Shown piece by piece: positions 24,188 to 33,007 of a DNA stretch of 60,449 nt. Each line of letters starts with the position of its first letter. Position 1 is the first letter of the stretch. This stretch comes from Thermoplasmata archaeon (GTDB lineage: Archaea > Thermoplasmatota > Thermoplasmata > Methanomassiliicoccales > Methanomethylophilaceae), in contig SUSV01000009.1 of the NCBI GenBank assembly GCA_015063245.1, forward strand, positions 1 to 60,449. Direction: 5' to 3'. Below the pieces are notes generated by a model that did no database searches, was not told the origin of the DNA, and was given only the letters and a program-made list of their open reading frames with translations. The position numbers were made by a program, and so were the translations under genes.

Positions 24188-25477
24188 ATGATAACCGCAA
24201 TTCGCAACGCTTGGATCGTCACACAGGACGCTTCAAGGAGGATTATCCGCGGAGATGTAGTGATAGACGGCGAGAAGATCGTGTCCGTCGGTCCAGTCTA
24301 CAACGGTACTGCCGACAGGGAGATCGACGCCACCGGCGACATCGTCATGCCGGGAATGATCAACACCCACACCCATGTGGCGATGTCCGTCATGAAGGGT
24401 GTCGTGGACGATCTGACCTTCCCCGATTTCCTCGACAAGGTGTTCAAGATCGATTCCGACAGGACCGACAGCGATCTCGACATCGGTACAAAGATCGGAT
24501 GCATGGAGATGATGCGCGGAGGTACCACCACGTTCATGGACCTGTACTATTCCGAGGATGTCATCGCGAAGGCGACGCAGCAGGCAGGTATCAGAGGGGT
24601 CCTCTGCTGGTGCTGTCTCGATGAGGACAAGACTACGCAGAAGGGAAACCCGGTCCAGAACTGCAAGAACTTCTACTCCAAGTTCAAGAACGAGAGGAAG
24701 ATCGTTCCCGGAGTCGGATTGCAGGGAGTTTACGTATGCAATGAGGAGACCTGCGTTTCTGCCGCACAGTTCGCAGAGGAGGTCAACGCGCCCCTGAACT
24801 TCCATCTCTCCGAGACCAGAGGGGAGGTAGCAGACCATAAGAGGAAGACGGGCATGAGGCCTGCGGAGTGGCTGTCCGAGATCGGAGCGCTCAATTCACA
24901 CATGGTCGCGGCACATTCGGCATGGCTGACCAAGAGGGAGGTCATGCTCATGGGGAAGGCAGGCATGTCCATCTCATCATGCCCCGTATCCAACATGAAA
25001 CTCGCAACAGGCGGTGTCGCACCCGTCCCTGAGTTCCTAGAGGCAGGGGTCAACGTATCATTCGGAACCGACGGCAACACAACGAACAACTCCCTTGACA
25101 TGTTCGCTGAGATGAAGACGCTGGGTCTTCTTCAGAAATCGAGCAGATGGGATCCCGTCGTATGCAACGCTCAGCAGCTTCTGGATTTCGCTACCATCAA
25201 TGGAGCGAAGGCCGTAGGGATGCAGGATATGATCGGTTCGATCGAGGTCGGTAAGTATGCGGATATTGTCATCCTCGACGGAAAGGCACCCAACCTCAGG
25301 CCCCTTCTCCCCGAGAACATGATCGCCAACATAGTCTATTCGGCGAACAGCCTGAATGTCAAGACGGTGTTCTGCCAAGGGGACATGGTCGTCGAGAACG
25401 GGGACATCGTAACCCTGGACAAGGACAGTATCCTCGATCAGTCAGAGGATATCTGGAAGGCGCTCTGTCTCAGATGA
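24188..25477 (+). CDS. Adenosine-type deaminase of the amidohydrolase family (DadD/MtaD-like)
   Basis: This amidohydrolase deaminates the adenine moiety of 5'-deoxyadenosine, MTA or SAH. In methanogens the DadD type recycles 5'-deoxyadenosine from radical SAM reactions. The 429-residue protein has the metal pair H61/H63 in NTHTHVAMS, NFHLSETRGE, and the FGTDGNTTNNS block holding the metal aspartate. The ATG at 24188 lies 24 bp after a TTTTTAATAAC TATA element (24159-24169), so it is probably leaderless; an upstream in-frame ATG at 24062 would lie inside the divergent gene. Exact substrate preference is uncertain. Confidence 0.9.
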   Translation: MITAIRNAWIVTQDASRRIIRGDVVIDGEKIVSVGPVYNGTADREIDATGDIVMPGMINTHTHVAMSVMKGVVDDLTFPDFLDKVFKIDSDRTDSDLDIGTKIGCMEMMRGGTTTFMDLYYSEDVIAKATQQAGIRGVLCWCCLDEDKTTQKGNPVQNCKNFYSKFKNERKIVPGVGLQGVYVCNEETCVSAAQFAEEVNAPLNFHLSETRGEVADHKRKTGMRPAEWLSEIGALNSHMVAAHSAWLTKREVMLMGKAGMSISSCPVSNMKLATGGVAPVPEFLEAGVNVSFGTDGNTTNNSLDMFAEMKTLGLLQKSSRWDPVVCNAQQLLDFATINGAKAVGMQDMIGSIEVGKYADIVILDGKAPNLRPLLPENMIANIVYSANSLNVKTVFCQGDMVVENGDIVTLDKDSILDQSEDIWKALCLR

Positions 25478-25486
25478 AAACATTTC

Positions 25487-25505
25487 CCGGTGTCTTCGAC
25501 ACCGG
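25487..25505. terminator. Bidirectional hairpin terminator
   Basis: CCGGTGTC-TTC-GACACCGG is a perfect 8-bp stem between the convergent deaminase and Kef-like antiporter genes, 10 bp from one stop and 9 bp from the other. Confidence 0.65.
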
Positions 25506-25513
25506 TTCATTTC

Positions 25514-27373
25514 TCAATATCTCTTGTCGCCGGTATCGATGGATGCTGATCTTTCGATTCCGGCCCGAGCCTCGTTCTCGCGGACCTTCTCATCGATGAG
25601 GGCCTTGAACTTATCGAGGTCCATATCCTCGTCCTGGGCATCCTCCAGGTCCTGTGCCGCAATTCTCCTCCCCACGAGAGTGTGGTTATACACAAGAAGG
25701 AACGCCAGTGCTATGAACAGGACGACGAAATGCTCCCACAGCTCGATTCCGTTGGGAACGACGATGATGATCGAGATGCCGATGATCAGGGTGAGGATCG
25801 AGGTGTTGGTCTGGTTGATGATCTCGAGGATGGCACTCCTTTCGTTGCTGAATGGTAATTTGGGACTGTTACGCCTGGTTATCACGCTGATGACCCTGAG
25901 GTTCCTGATCAGTTTGTGGATCGGTATGGATATGATGAACAGATTAATCAGAAGGACGAGCGCTGCCCAGAGCTCGGAGCCTCCTCCGAAGTACTTCTCG
26001 CCCCATTCCATGAAGTAGGGCGAGATCAGTACGAACACGATCTCGATGAATGCGATTATGAGCACCAGGAAGTACGATAGGGTCATGGATGAAGCGATCT
26101 CCTTCCTGGTCTTCTTCGAGGTCTGTGAGATCCTGAAGTAGAAAGCGGATTTGATGCTATCGATGTGCATCAGGAGCCTGAGGGCGCGCTTGGGCGTATG
26201 CTGCAGAGTCCTGTCCCATACGGTCGTTGCGTTCTTAGATATCAAAGGCAGCAGGATCATGGATGCCAGAGCGGCACCGACGATAGCGGTGTACATTCCT
26301 TCTGTGAACACATCGTAATCGAAAGCCTGCTTGGCGATGATGAATGCGAATTCTCCCATAGCAAGATAGCTGACCGCGCATTCGAAGCTCTTACGTGCCT
26401 TTTCATTGCTCATCCAGTATCCGAGGAATACTGCCACCGTCTTGAGCGAGATGAACATTATCAGGAACACGAGGGTGAGGACGATGTTCTCCATGAGCGT
26501 CCCCAGTGCGATCTCCATCCCTACAGAGATGAAGAACATGGCCATGAAGATGTTCTTCATCGGTTCTATGTCATGGAGGATATCCTTGCTTTTTCTCCCC
26601 GGTGCGACCATCATTCCCATGAGGAACGCTCCGATAGCGACAGAGAGCCCCACATAGCTTGCGAGAAGGGCCATCCCGAAGGCCAGACCGACGGTTGTGA
26701 CGGTCAGGATCTCAGGAGACACATTATCGGATATCCAATTGATGATGCGAGGCATCAGCTTCAGCCCTGCGACGACCGCCACTATCATGAACGCGAGGAT
26801 GCTGACCACCATCGCGGCGATGCCTCCTCCATCCAGTTCGGAACCTGCCATCAGCGGAGTGAGCATGGACAGTATAATGACCTGCGAGATGTCCTCCATG
26901 ATGATGACAAGGATGAGTGTATCCACTTCCTCCCTGCTGAGACGGTTCTGCATATTCAGGACTCCGAGGACGACCGCGGTACTGGAGCCGGCGATGACAC
27001 CGCCCAGACAGATACTGGGGATGGCGCCCATTCCGAGGACCATTCCGACGACTGTACCTCCCAGGACCATGAACGGAACCTCTATGAGGGCGACTTTCAT
27101 AGCGAAGACTCCCTGCTTCCTCAGTTTCTTCAGGTTGATCTCCATTCCGATGCAGAACATAAGCATGATCAGACCCATGTCGGCCAGGATGCTGACCACG
27201 GTCTCCTGTTCTTCAGTGATCTCCATCACGTTAGCGACGATGATTCCTGAGATTAGATAGCCGATGAGGGGAGGAAGCTTGATCCTGTTGAAGATGATAG
27301 AGCATACTGCAGCGAGCAACAGAAACATTGCTAGACTGGTCAGTAATACAATCTCATCCATAATGCATCCCAT
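25514..27373 (-). CDS. CPA2 (KefB-type) cation:proton antiporter, copy 1
   Basis: This is a membrane antiporter of the CPA2 family that exchanges Na+ or K+ for protons. The 619-residue protein has the CPA2 transport domain to about residue 390 (KLPPLIGYLISGIIVANV, ADMGLIMLMFCIGMEINL, GSSTAVVLGVLN, LMEDIS-type acidic site). There is no RCK/TrkA-N domain. Instead the C-terminal third has further transmembrane segments (about 435-580) and a charged tail. A close paralogue lies at 45281-47143. The gene diverges from a ferredoxin gene across a palindromic AT-rich promoter. Confidence 0.88.
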   Translation of the reverse strand: MGCIMDEIVLLTSLAMFLLLAAVCSIIFNRIKLPPLIGYLISGIIVANVMEITEEQETVVSILADMGLIMLMFCIGMEINLKKLRKQGVFAMKVALIEVPFMVLGGTVVGMVLGMGAIPSICLGGVIAGSSTAVVLGVLNMQNRLSREEVDTLILVIIMEDISQVIILSMLTPLMAGSELDGGGIAAMVVSILAFMIVAVVAGLKLMPRIINWISDNVSPEILTVTTVGLAFGMALLASYVGLSVAIGAFLMGMMVAPGRKSKDILHDIEPMKNIFMAMFFISVGMEIALGTLMENIVLTLVFLIMFISLKTVAVFLGYWMSNEKARKSFECAVSYLAMGEFAFIIAKQAFDYDVFTEGMYTAIVGAALASMILLPLISKNATTVWDRTLQHTPKRALRLLMHIDSIKSAFYFRISQTSKKTRKEIASSMTLSYFLVLIIAFIEIVFVLISPYFMEWGEKYFGGGSELWAALVLLINLFIISIPIHKLIRNLRVISVITRRNSPKLPFSNERSAILEIINQTNTSILTLIIGISIIIVVPNGIELWEHFVVLFIALAFLLVYNHTLVGRRIAAQDLEDAQDEDMDLDKFKALIDEKVRENEARAGIERSASIDTGDKRY

Positions 27374-27374
27374 G

Positions 27375-27410
27375 TTGCTATCCTAATTAAAATATTTTAA
27401 TCGGTAGCAA
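27375..27410. promoter_or_regulatory. Large symmetric promoter between kef copy 1 and ferredoxin gene
   Basis: The perfect 16-bp palindrome ATTAAAATATTTTAAT (27386-27401) is flanked by TTGCTA (27375-27380) and TAGCAA (27405-27410), almost symmetrically. The core is TATA-like in both directions, so it may drive the antiporter on the minus strand and also form a dimeric regulator site. Confidence 0.5.
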
Positions 27411-27449
27411 TGTGTGCGAATCTAACTTACTATTTTTCAGTCACAATGG

Positions 27450-27468
27450 GCTCTAAAACATTTAGAGC
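27450..27468. promoter_or_regulatory. Inverted repeat upstream of ferredoxin-type gene
   Basis: GCTCTAAA-ACA-TTTAGAGC is a perfect 8-bp inverted repeat 47 bp before the ATG at 27515 and just before a CTTTAT element. It fits an operator better than coding sequence and supports the downstream start. Confidence 0.45.
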
Positions 27469-27514
27469 AACATCGTTTCGGACCGCAAAGCTTTATCAGT
27501 CACAGCCGGCATGG

Positions 27515-28357
27515 ATGGATGTGAAGACGATCTCACGTATCTCGGTCAGGGCTGTGAAGCCGTTCTTCAATACCAGATACCGTCTCGCATCCTGGACGAG
27601 GCGCTCCAAGACATTCAACAGGATAGTCCGCAGGGTGATGTTCGAAGGGGATGACATGGTCGTGATCCCTAAGGACACGGTCGTAAGGAGAACTATCAAT
27701 ACCGATATCAGCGTGGATGAGCCAGGCGATTCTACGGTGCTGCCCAGCGATGTGGTCAAGAGCCTCATCTGCAGGACCGATGACATCTTCATCATGAACT
27801 TCTGCCTGTGCAGGAGATCCAACGAATGCGAGAACTACGACGTCGGCCACGGGTGCGTGTTCCTCGGCAAGGGGGTGCACAAGATCCCGGAGGAGTACGG
27901 GCATCTCGCGACCAAGGAGGAAGCGGTCTCCTACATAGATGAATGCGGGGATCTGGGTCTTGTCCATATCATAGGCAGGAACAAGCTCGACAGCCTGTGG
28001 CTGCAGACCGGTGATAAGAAGGATCTGATGACCATATGCAACTGCTGTCCCTGCTGCTGTCTTTGGAACATGACCCGCAACATCTCCGATGAGATCGGCA
28101 GCAAGTTCAAGAGGATGGAGGGCGTGACCGTCTCCCTCGATCAGGACAGATGCATCGGATGCGGTTCGTGCAGCGAGATATGCTTCTGCAAGGCAGCGAG
28201 GATCGAGGAGGGGAGATTCAGCATCGATCAGGATATCTGCAGGGGATGCGGGAGATGCGTGGAGGAATGCCCCTCCGAGGCCATCACGATAACCTATGAC
28301 GACTCGGCCATAGACGGCATCGTTGAAAGGATAGGCTCGCTCGTGAACCTGTCGTAA
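27515..28357 (+). CDS. Dicluster 4Fe-4S ferredoxin-type protein
   Basis: The 280-residue protein belongs to a family common in methanogens. The N-terminal domain has conserved cysteines (NFCLCRRSNEC, YDVGHGCVF, ICNCCPCCCLW) that may bind another cluster. The C-terminal domain has two 4Fe-4S motifs (CIGCGSCSEICFC and CRGCGRCVEECP). It is likely a cytosolic electron carrier or a small redox enzyme; the partner is unknown. The ATG at 27515 is preferred because an inverted repeat and TATA-like CTTTATC lie just upstream. An in-frame ATG at 27410 would place these inside the gene. Confidence 0.82.
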   Translation: MDVKTISRISVRAVKPFFNTRYRLASWTRRSKTFNRIVRRVMFEGDDMVVIPKDTVVRRTINTDISVDEPGDSTVLPSDVVKSLICRTDDIFIMNFCLCRRSNECENYDVGHGCVFLGKGVHKIPEEYGHLATKEEAVSYIDECGDLGLVHIIGRNKLDSLWLQTGDKKDLMTICNCCPCCCLWNMTRNISDEIGSKFKRMEGVTVSLDQDRCIGCGSCSEICFCKAARIEEGRFSIDQDICRGCGRCVEECPSEAITITYDDSAIDGIVERIGSLVNLS

Positions 28358-28369
28358 AAGTAAGAGGAT

Positions 28370-28385
28370 GCCGGGCAGTCCCGGC
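28370..28385. terminator. Bidirectional hairpin terminator
   Basis: GCCGGG-CAGT-CCCGGC is a perfect 6-bp GC stem between the convergent ferredoxin and flavodoxin genes, 12 and 7 bp from their stops. Confidence 0.6.
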
Positions 28386-28392
28386 GATCCGT

Positions 28393-28785
28393 TCACAGTG
28401 TGGCGATGAAATCGTCGATGGGCTTGGTGTTCTCCTGAACGAGCTTCTTTCCCTTGTTGAAGAACGCATGGTTCTCGATGCCCATCTCGCCGGCCAGTTT
28501 ATCGCACTGCTTCTGTCCCTTCTCATCGTTGTACATGCAGCACACGTAGAATGCCGATTTCTTCTGGGAGATGGCCTCTTTATTGTTCTTGACGTACTCG
28601 ACGAGTTCCTTGGGGACGCTTCCTGCCCAGACCCTTCCGCCGATGACGATCGTGTCGTATGAGGACAGGTCCTCCGATGCCGCATTCGCGACATCCACGG
28701 CCTTTCCGCCGGTCTTGGATGCGATGTATTCGGCAACAGCCTTTGTGTTGCCTCTGCTGGATGCATAGATTGCTATTAGTGACAT
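28393..28785 (-). CDS. Flavodoxin
   Basis: This 130-residue protein has the flavodoxin fold, which binds FMN and carries electrons. The phosphate loop is YASSRGNTKAVAEYI near the N-terminus, and the IVIGGRVWAGSVP block near 45-57 contacts the flavin. The ATG at 28785 matches the family start and follows a TTTTTATTC TATA-like stretch. The closest functional type (electron carrier versus HemG-like) cannot be settled from sequence. It is convergent with the ferredoxin gene, perhaps a common redox theme. Confidence 0.88.
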   Translation of the reverse strand: MSLIAIYASSRGNTKAVAEYIASKTGGKAVDVANAASEDLSSYDTIVIGGRVWAGSVPKELVEYVKNNKEAISQKKSAFYVCCMYNDEKGQKQCDKLAGEMGIENHAFFNKGKKLVQENTKPIDDFIATL

Positions 28786-28884
28786 ATCCGATAAGATGTC
28801 ATACAAGAATAAAAACAAGTCCGACAGGATAAATGCCAGAGTCGGTCCGATACATCCATTTATACGGATTACCGTCTCCTTTCT

Positions 28885-29763
28885 ATGTGGACGGGAATCG
28901 AGCTGCTGTACCCGATTCAGGACCTCAGGATGGATATTTCCATCCTAGAGGATGCAGCACTGCTGTTCTCGTCGAGGATATTCTACCTCGTTCTCCCGAT
29001 GTTCATTATCACAGTGTTCTATTGGACTATCGATAAGAAGAAAGGGGAGTTCCTGAGCCTGGGCTTCATATCCGCGATGGCGTTCACGGCGATAGCCAAG
29101 TATGCCATTGCACAGCCTAGGCCATGGGTGTCGGATCCGGACATAGAACATGTGGATGGTACCCATGCCAGCAGCTATTCATGTCCGAGTGGGCATACTG
29201 CGAACACGGTATCGTCGCTGATCCCGGCATCCGTCGTCTTCGGGAAGAGGGCGATATCGGCGGCGCTCATCTTGCTGACTATGCTGGTCATCATGTCGAG
29301 GATCATCCTCTGTGTTCATACGCCGATAGATATCATAGCGGGAATCGCGGTCGGGCTGTCGGCCGCATTGATGGCATGGAAAGCTGTCGAATGGTCCGAC
29401 GATGGCAGGAAGCAGGACATCGTGACCGTGTCCTATACAGCTGTTTTCACGGTGCTGTTCATCCTAGCTTTCACCGTATGGGATGCCGATGCCGAGGAGA
29501 TGCTGGGGCATGCAGGCATGTTCTACGGCCTGATGGTATCGAGGTTCTTCGAGCGCAGATATGTCGGATACGCCGTTCCGGATATGGATCTCAGGGGCAA
29601 GGCGATAGTCCTGATATTGGGTCTGGCGGTCGCAGGATTGCTATTGCTCATACCATATCTCCTCATCCCAGGTATGGGGAGGATGGCGGGTGCTTTGCCG
29701 ATGTCCGTCTGGATGTTCCTCATCTATCCTAAGCTGGTCGCAGACGGGAAGATCCCCTACTGA
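28885..29763 (+). CDS. PAP2-family membrane phosphatase
   Basis: This is an integral membrane phosphatase of the PAP2 superfamily, acting on lipid phosphates such as polyprenyl diphosphate or phosphatidate analogues. The 292-residue protein has the three catalytic motifs: KYAIAQPRPW, CPSGHTANT, and SRIILCVHTPIDI with the catalytic histidine. About seven hydrophobic segments are present, with extra C-terminal helices beyond the core. The ATG at 28885 is 25 bp after CATTTATACGG, so it is probably leaderless. A role in archaeal lipid carrier recycling is inferred. Confidence 0.9.
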   Translation: MWTGIELLYPIQDLRMDISILEDAALLFSSRIFYLVLPMFIITVFYWTIDKKKGEFLSLGFISAMAFTAIAKYAIAQPRPWVSDPDIEHVDGTHASSYSCPSGHTANTVSSLIPASVVFGKRAISAALILLTMLVIMSRIILCVHTPIDIIAGIAVGLSAALMAWKAVEWSDDGRKQDIVTVSYTAVFTVLFILAFTVWDADAEEMLGHAGMFYGLMVSRFFERRYVGYAVPDMDLRGKAIVLILGLAVAGLLLLIPYLLIPGMGRMAGALPMSVWMFLIYPKLVADGKIPY

Positions 29764-30072
29764 TTGATTACTGCTCGGTCGTTCGATTCGATAGAATGTT
29801 CAAATCGTCGATAGGTAGGAAAGTTTGACCAATATATATTCGGAAAGGGTGGAAGACATCAAGAACCGATATGGTGCTTTTATTTTTGGTATATCTAAAT
29901 TATTTAAAATAAACCTAAATTTAATTTCAATAGACGTCTTAATTTTAGCAATTTTTGTACACAACTATAATAACAGGGTGATGGATGATATCTCCCAATC
30001 GGATATCCATTGATATATTCGATACCCCCCGCAGGTGGTCATAATTTCCTGCATACATTGGATGGTGAATAA
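29764..30072 (+). promoter_or_regulatory. AT-rich region upstream of the cobalt transporter operon
   Basis: No gene is supported here. TATA-like stretches occur at about 29831-29842, 29905-29915 and 30010-30021. An imperfect inverted repeat (ATGGATGATATC 29981-29992 with GGATATCCAT 30001-30010, one-base bulge) lies just before the last of these. A GGTGA ribosome-binding site precedes the cbiM ATG. No cobalamin riboswitch core was recognised. The repeat may be an operator for a metal or cobalamin regulator. Confidence 0.4.
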
Positions 30073-30762
30073 ATGCACATCATGGAAGGTTTCCTTGATC
30101 CCATTTGGTGCGCGGTATGGTTCGTTATCGCAATCCCGTTTGTGGTTCTCGGAGCCAAGAAAATCATCGAGCTCGTTCGCGAGCACCCTGAGCAGAAGAT
30201 GACAGTCGCTCTCGCCGGCGCATTCATCTTCCTGCTCTCGTCGCTGAAGCTCCCTTCCGTCACAGGATCGAGCTCACACCCCACAGGAACTGGATTCTCT
30301 GCAGCACTCTACGGAGTCTCAGTCACAGCGTTCCTCGCAACAATCGTACTGATCTTCCAGGCACTTCTTCTCGCACACGGAGGAATCACGACCCTCGGAG
30401 CAAACATCTGCTCCATGGGTATCATCGGCCCTATGGTCGGAGTCCTTGTATGGAAACTCCTCATCAAGGCCGGCGTGAACTTCCCCATCAGCCTCGGAAT
30501 CACAGCCCTCGTCGCTGACCTGTTCACGTACGTCGTCACTGCGATCCAGATGACGCTGAACCACGGACAGTCGATGGACGCTTTCGTCAACTTCCTGTCC
30601 AACTACGCTGCAACACAGCTCCCTCTCGCATTCGTCGAGGCGATCCTGTTCTTCATGTTCGGAGTCTACCTTGTAAGGAACAAGCCCGAGATCTTCGACA
30701 TCAGCGCAGACGTCGCAGCAAAGGAAGCAGCAAAGAGCGAAGCAAAGACTGAGGAGGCCTGA
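30073..30762 (+). CDS. cbiM: Cobalt ECF transporter substrate-binding subunit CbiM
   Basis: CbiM is the membrane S-component that binds Co2+ through its N-terminus. The 229-residue protein begins MHIMEGFLDP, the hallmark whose His and amino terminus coordinate cobalt. It has about six hydrophobic segments and SSHPTGTGFSA with a further conserved histidine. It starts a five-gene cbiMNQOO operon. Imported cobalt feeds the corrinoid cofactors needed by the methyltransferases of this organism. The C-terminal tail is rich in Ala, Lys and Glu. Confidence 0.96.
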   Translation: MHIMEGFLDPIWCAVWFVIAIPFVVLGAKKIIELVREHPEQKMTVALAGAFIFLLSSLKLPSVTGSSSHPTGTGFSAALYGVSVTAFLATIVLIFQALLLAHGGITTLGANICSMGIIGPMVGVLVWKLLIKAGVNFPISLGITALVADLFTYVVTAIQMTLNHGQSMDAFVNFLSNYAATQLPLAFVEAILFFMFGVYLVRNKPEIFDISADVAAKEAAKSEAKTEEA

Positions 30763-30764
30763 AA

Positions 30765-31055
30765 ATGGAGACCAAGAACAAGATGGTCTATGTCGCCGGA
30801 TTCGCTGTCATCGCACTTCTGGTCATCGCCGTTCTCGCATACGGTAATGCCGAGGGATGGGAGTTCGGAGGAGCGGACGACGGAGCAGAGGGTGTCGTCG
30901 AGGATGTCGATCCCGACTACGAGCCCTGGTACGACGGACTCATGGGGGACTACGAGCTCCCCGGAGAGACCGAGAGCATGCTCTTCGCCCTTCAGGCAGC
31001 AATCGGAGCCTTAATCATCGGATACTTCATCGGAAGATACACCCGTAAGGATTGA
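30765..31055 (+). CDS. cbiN: Cobalt transporter small subunit CbiN
   Basis: CbiN is a small two-helix membrane subunit that works with CbiM in cobalt uptake. The 96-residue protein has an N-terminal helix (8-27), an acidic extracytoplasmic loop with YEPWYDGLMGDYELPGETES, and a C-terminal helix (about 72-90). This is the usual CbiN layout. It begins 2 nt after cbiM. Confidence 0.93.
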   Translation: METKNKMVYVAGFAVIALLVIAVLAYGNAEGWEFGGADDGAEGVVEDVDPDYEPWYDGLMGDYELPGETESMLFALQAAIGALIIGYFIGRYTRKD

Positions 31056-31079
31056 AACTAAAAACCCGAGTGAGCGCAC

Positions 31080-31895
31080 ATGTCAGAGCAGACCCAGATG
31101 GATACCCTCGCGTATAGTTCGAGGATGCTAGAATGGGCGCCGCTCGGGAAACTGCTTTTCGTCATCAGTGTCCTGATCGTCAACATCATGACGGAATCGA
31201 TACTGGTGCCCTTCGTAACATTGGCCATCGGATTGATCCTGATGGCCTATTCTACCAATTTCAAGATACCCTTCATGATCGCGCTGGCGATCCTCGAGGC
31301 GTTCGTCATCCTGATCTTCGGAGCAGGAGTGGTCTCCGTCAACGGGGACATGTCCGATCCCGCCATCTGGGATACCGACTTCCTCTGGATGCACTTCCAT
31401 ATGACAGAGACGAGCTTCAACGAGGCGTGGCTGATCCTCCTGAGGGGAACGGCCGGTGTCGCGGTGATGCTCTCGTTTGCCACGTCCACACCTATACCAT
31501 ACATGTCGCTGGGGCTCAAGCAGGTCCGCATGCCCGTAGAGGTCATCGAGATCGTCGTCCTGATCTACCGTTACGCCTTCCTCCTTCTGGAGAGGATGGA
31601 GGCCATGTGGAACGCCGCCAGCAGCAGGATGGGATTCAACGGCAAGATGACGTCAATCAGGACCGTAGCCGCAATAGCCATAGGGATCTTCATCCAGTCG
31701 ACGAACCTCTCCGACAAATCCCAGGTTGCGCTGGAATGCAGAAACTACCGCGGGTACTTCCCCGTCTACAGGGAGCCTGCGAAGACAGGTGTCAAATGGA
31801 TTCTCGTGATAATCATCACAAGCGTATCGATATACCTGTTCGGGATGTACACCAGCGATTGGGTCAACATGGCCGAGCTCCTGGGGGTGGCATGA
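31080..31895 (+). CDS. cbiQ: Cobalt ECF transporter transmembrane subunit CbiQ
   Basis: CbiQ is the T-component coupling the ATPases to CbiM. The 271-residue protein has four to six hydrophobic segments and the cytoplasmic coupling helices with the conserved alanine-arginine-type motifs (MWNAASSRMGFNG and ALECRNYRG). Its stop overlaps the first cbiO start (ATGA). Confidence 0.94.
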   Translation: MSEQTQMDTLAYSSRMLEWAPLGKLLFVISVLIVNIMTESILVPFVTLAIGLILMAYSTNFKIPFMIALAILEAFVILIFGAGVVSVNGDMSDPAIWDTDFLWMHFHMTETSFNEAWLILLRGTAGVAVMLSFATSTPIPYMSLGLKQVRMPVEVIEIVVLIYRYAFLLLERMEAMWNAASSRMGFNGKMTSIRTVAAIAIGIFIQSTNLSDKSQVALECRNYRGYFPVYREPAKTGVKWILVIIITSVSIYLFGMYTSDWVNMAELLGVA

Positions 31896-33007
31896 TGACA
31901 TTGTTCGAGGTCAGGAACGTCACATACAGATACAATTCAAGGCAGCAGAGACCTTCGTTGGACAACATCACGCTTGATATCAACGAAGGCAGGCGCACTG
32001 CCATCCTCGGTGCGAACGGAGCTGGGAAGTCCACACTGTTCTACCACCTCAACGGCATATTCAAACCCAAGGAGGGCGAGGTCCGTTACAACGGCGTACC
32101 CCTCGATTACGACAGGAACAAGCTGAGGGAGCTCCGCAACGACATATGTGTCGTGGTCCAGAATCCCGACGAGCAGATATTCTCATCGACGGTGGAGAGC
32201 GATGTCGCTTTCGGCCCGATGAGCATGGGGCTCCCCAAGGAGGATGTGGACGAGCGGGTCGAGAGCGCGCTGGACATGGTGGGGATGCTCGATTACCGTA
32301 GACGTCCCTCCACGCAGCTGTCGTACGGGCAGAGGAAGAGAGTCTCCCTAGCGGGCGCTCTCGCCGTAAGGCCCAAGGTCATGATCCTCGACGAGCCGAC
32401 GGCGGGACTGGATCCGCAGATGGCGAGAGAGGTCATGGAGCTGGTGGATCAGATGTGCTGCGACGGGACAACGGTCATATTATCGACGCACGATGTCGAT
32501 CTCGTATACTCATGGGCGGAGGAGATCATCGTCCTCAATCATGGGGAGCTTGTGTACTCCGGAGAGCCGGAGGAGTTCTTCAGCGACCCGGAGAAGACGG
32601 CCTTCGCAGGTCTGTGCAGACCGCACACATTCTCGATCAACTCCTATGTCTCGGAGATAAGCGGAAAGGAGCAGACGCCTTACCCGCGTACGAATAGCCA
32701 GATAGTCGCCAAGATGGCCCCCGAAGGCAGCAAGGGCGGCAGCATCAGGGTAGTACCGACGAAGGATGACATGGCACCCGCCGATTTCGAAGGGACGGTA
32801 GGCGTCATGGGATACTATTCCAAGAAGACGGTATTGGCCAAAGGCATCAGGTACGATTACATGTTCGATGCCCTGGAGATGTGCATGCAGGACGCGGTGA
32901 AGGGAATGGATTCCCTGCTGTACTGCGACGAGTCAATGGTGAATCTCGCAGTTGACCGCATCAGGAGCCTCGAGAGATTCGGAATGAAGGTGGAGGCGAT
33001 CCTGTGA
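31892..33007 (+). CDS. cbiO: Cobalt ECF transporter ATPase CbiO, first copy, with C-terminal extension
   Basis: This is the ATP-binding subunit of the cobalt ECF importer. The 371-residue protein has Walker A GANGAGKST, the Q-loop in VVQNPDEQ, the ABC signature LSYGQRKR, Walker B VMILDEP and a switch histidine in STHDVD. These occupy about residues 1-250. About 110 further residues form a domain not found in minimal CbiO (GTVGVMGYYSKK, then DYMFDALEMCMQDAVKGMDS). The second CbiO carries a related tail. The ATG at 31892 overlaps the cbiQ stop; 31895 is equally possible. Confidence 0.93.
   Translation: MMTLFEVRNVTYRYNSRQQRPSLDNITLDINEGRRTAILGANGAGKSTLFYHLNGIFKPKEGEVRYNGVPLDYDRNKLRELRNDICVVVQNPDEQIFSSTVESDVAFGPMSMGLPKEDVDERVESALDMVGMLDYRRRPSTQLSYGQRKRVSLAGALAVRPKVMILDEPTAGLDPQMAREVMELVDQMCCDGTTVILSTHDVDLVYSWAEEIIVLNHGELVYSGEPEEFFSDPEKTAFAGLCRPHTFSINSYVSEISGKEQTPYPRTNSQIVAKMAPEGSKGGSIRVVPTKDDMAPADFEGTVGVMGYYSKKTVLAKGIRYDYMFDALEMCMQDAVKGMDSLLYCDESMVNLAVDRIRSLERFGMKVEAIL

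Noticed and set aside
27410..27514. Ferredoxin-type protein starting at ATG 27410
   Set aside because: The stretch contains an inverted repeat and a TATA-like element and encodes residues unlike the family's start; 27515 fits better.
29764..30072. Cobalamin riboswitch before cbiM, or a small gene at 29825-30013
   Set aside because: No B12-box core was recognised. The small frame is AT-rich with unusual composition, starts with TTG without a ribosome-binding site, and overlaps promoter-like sequence.
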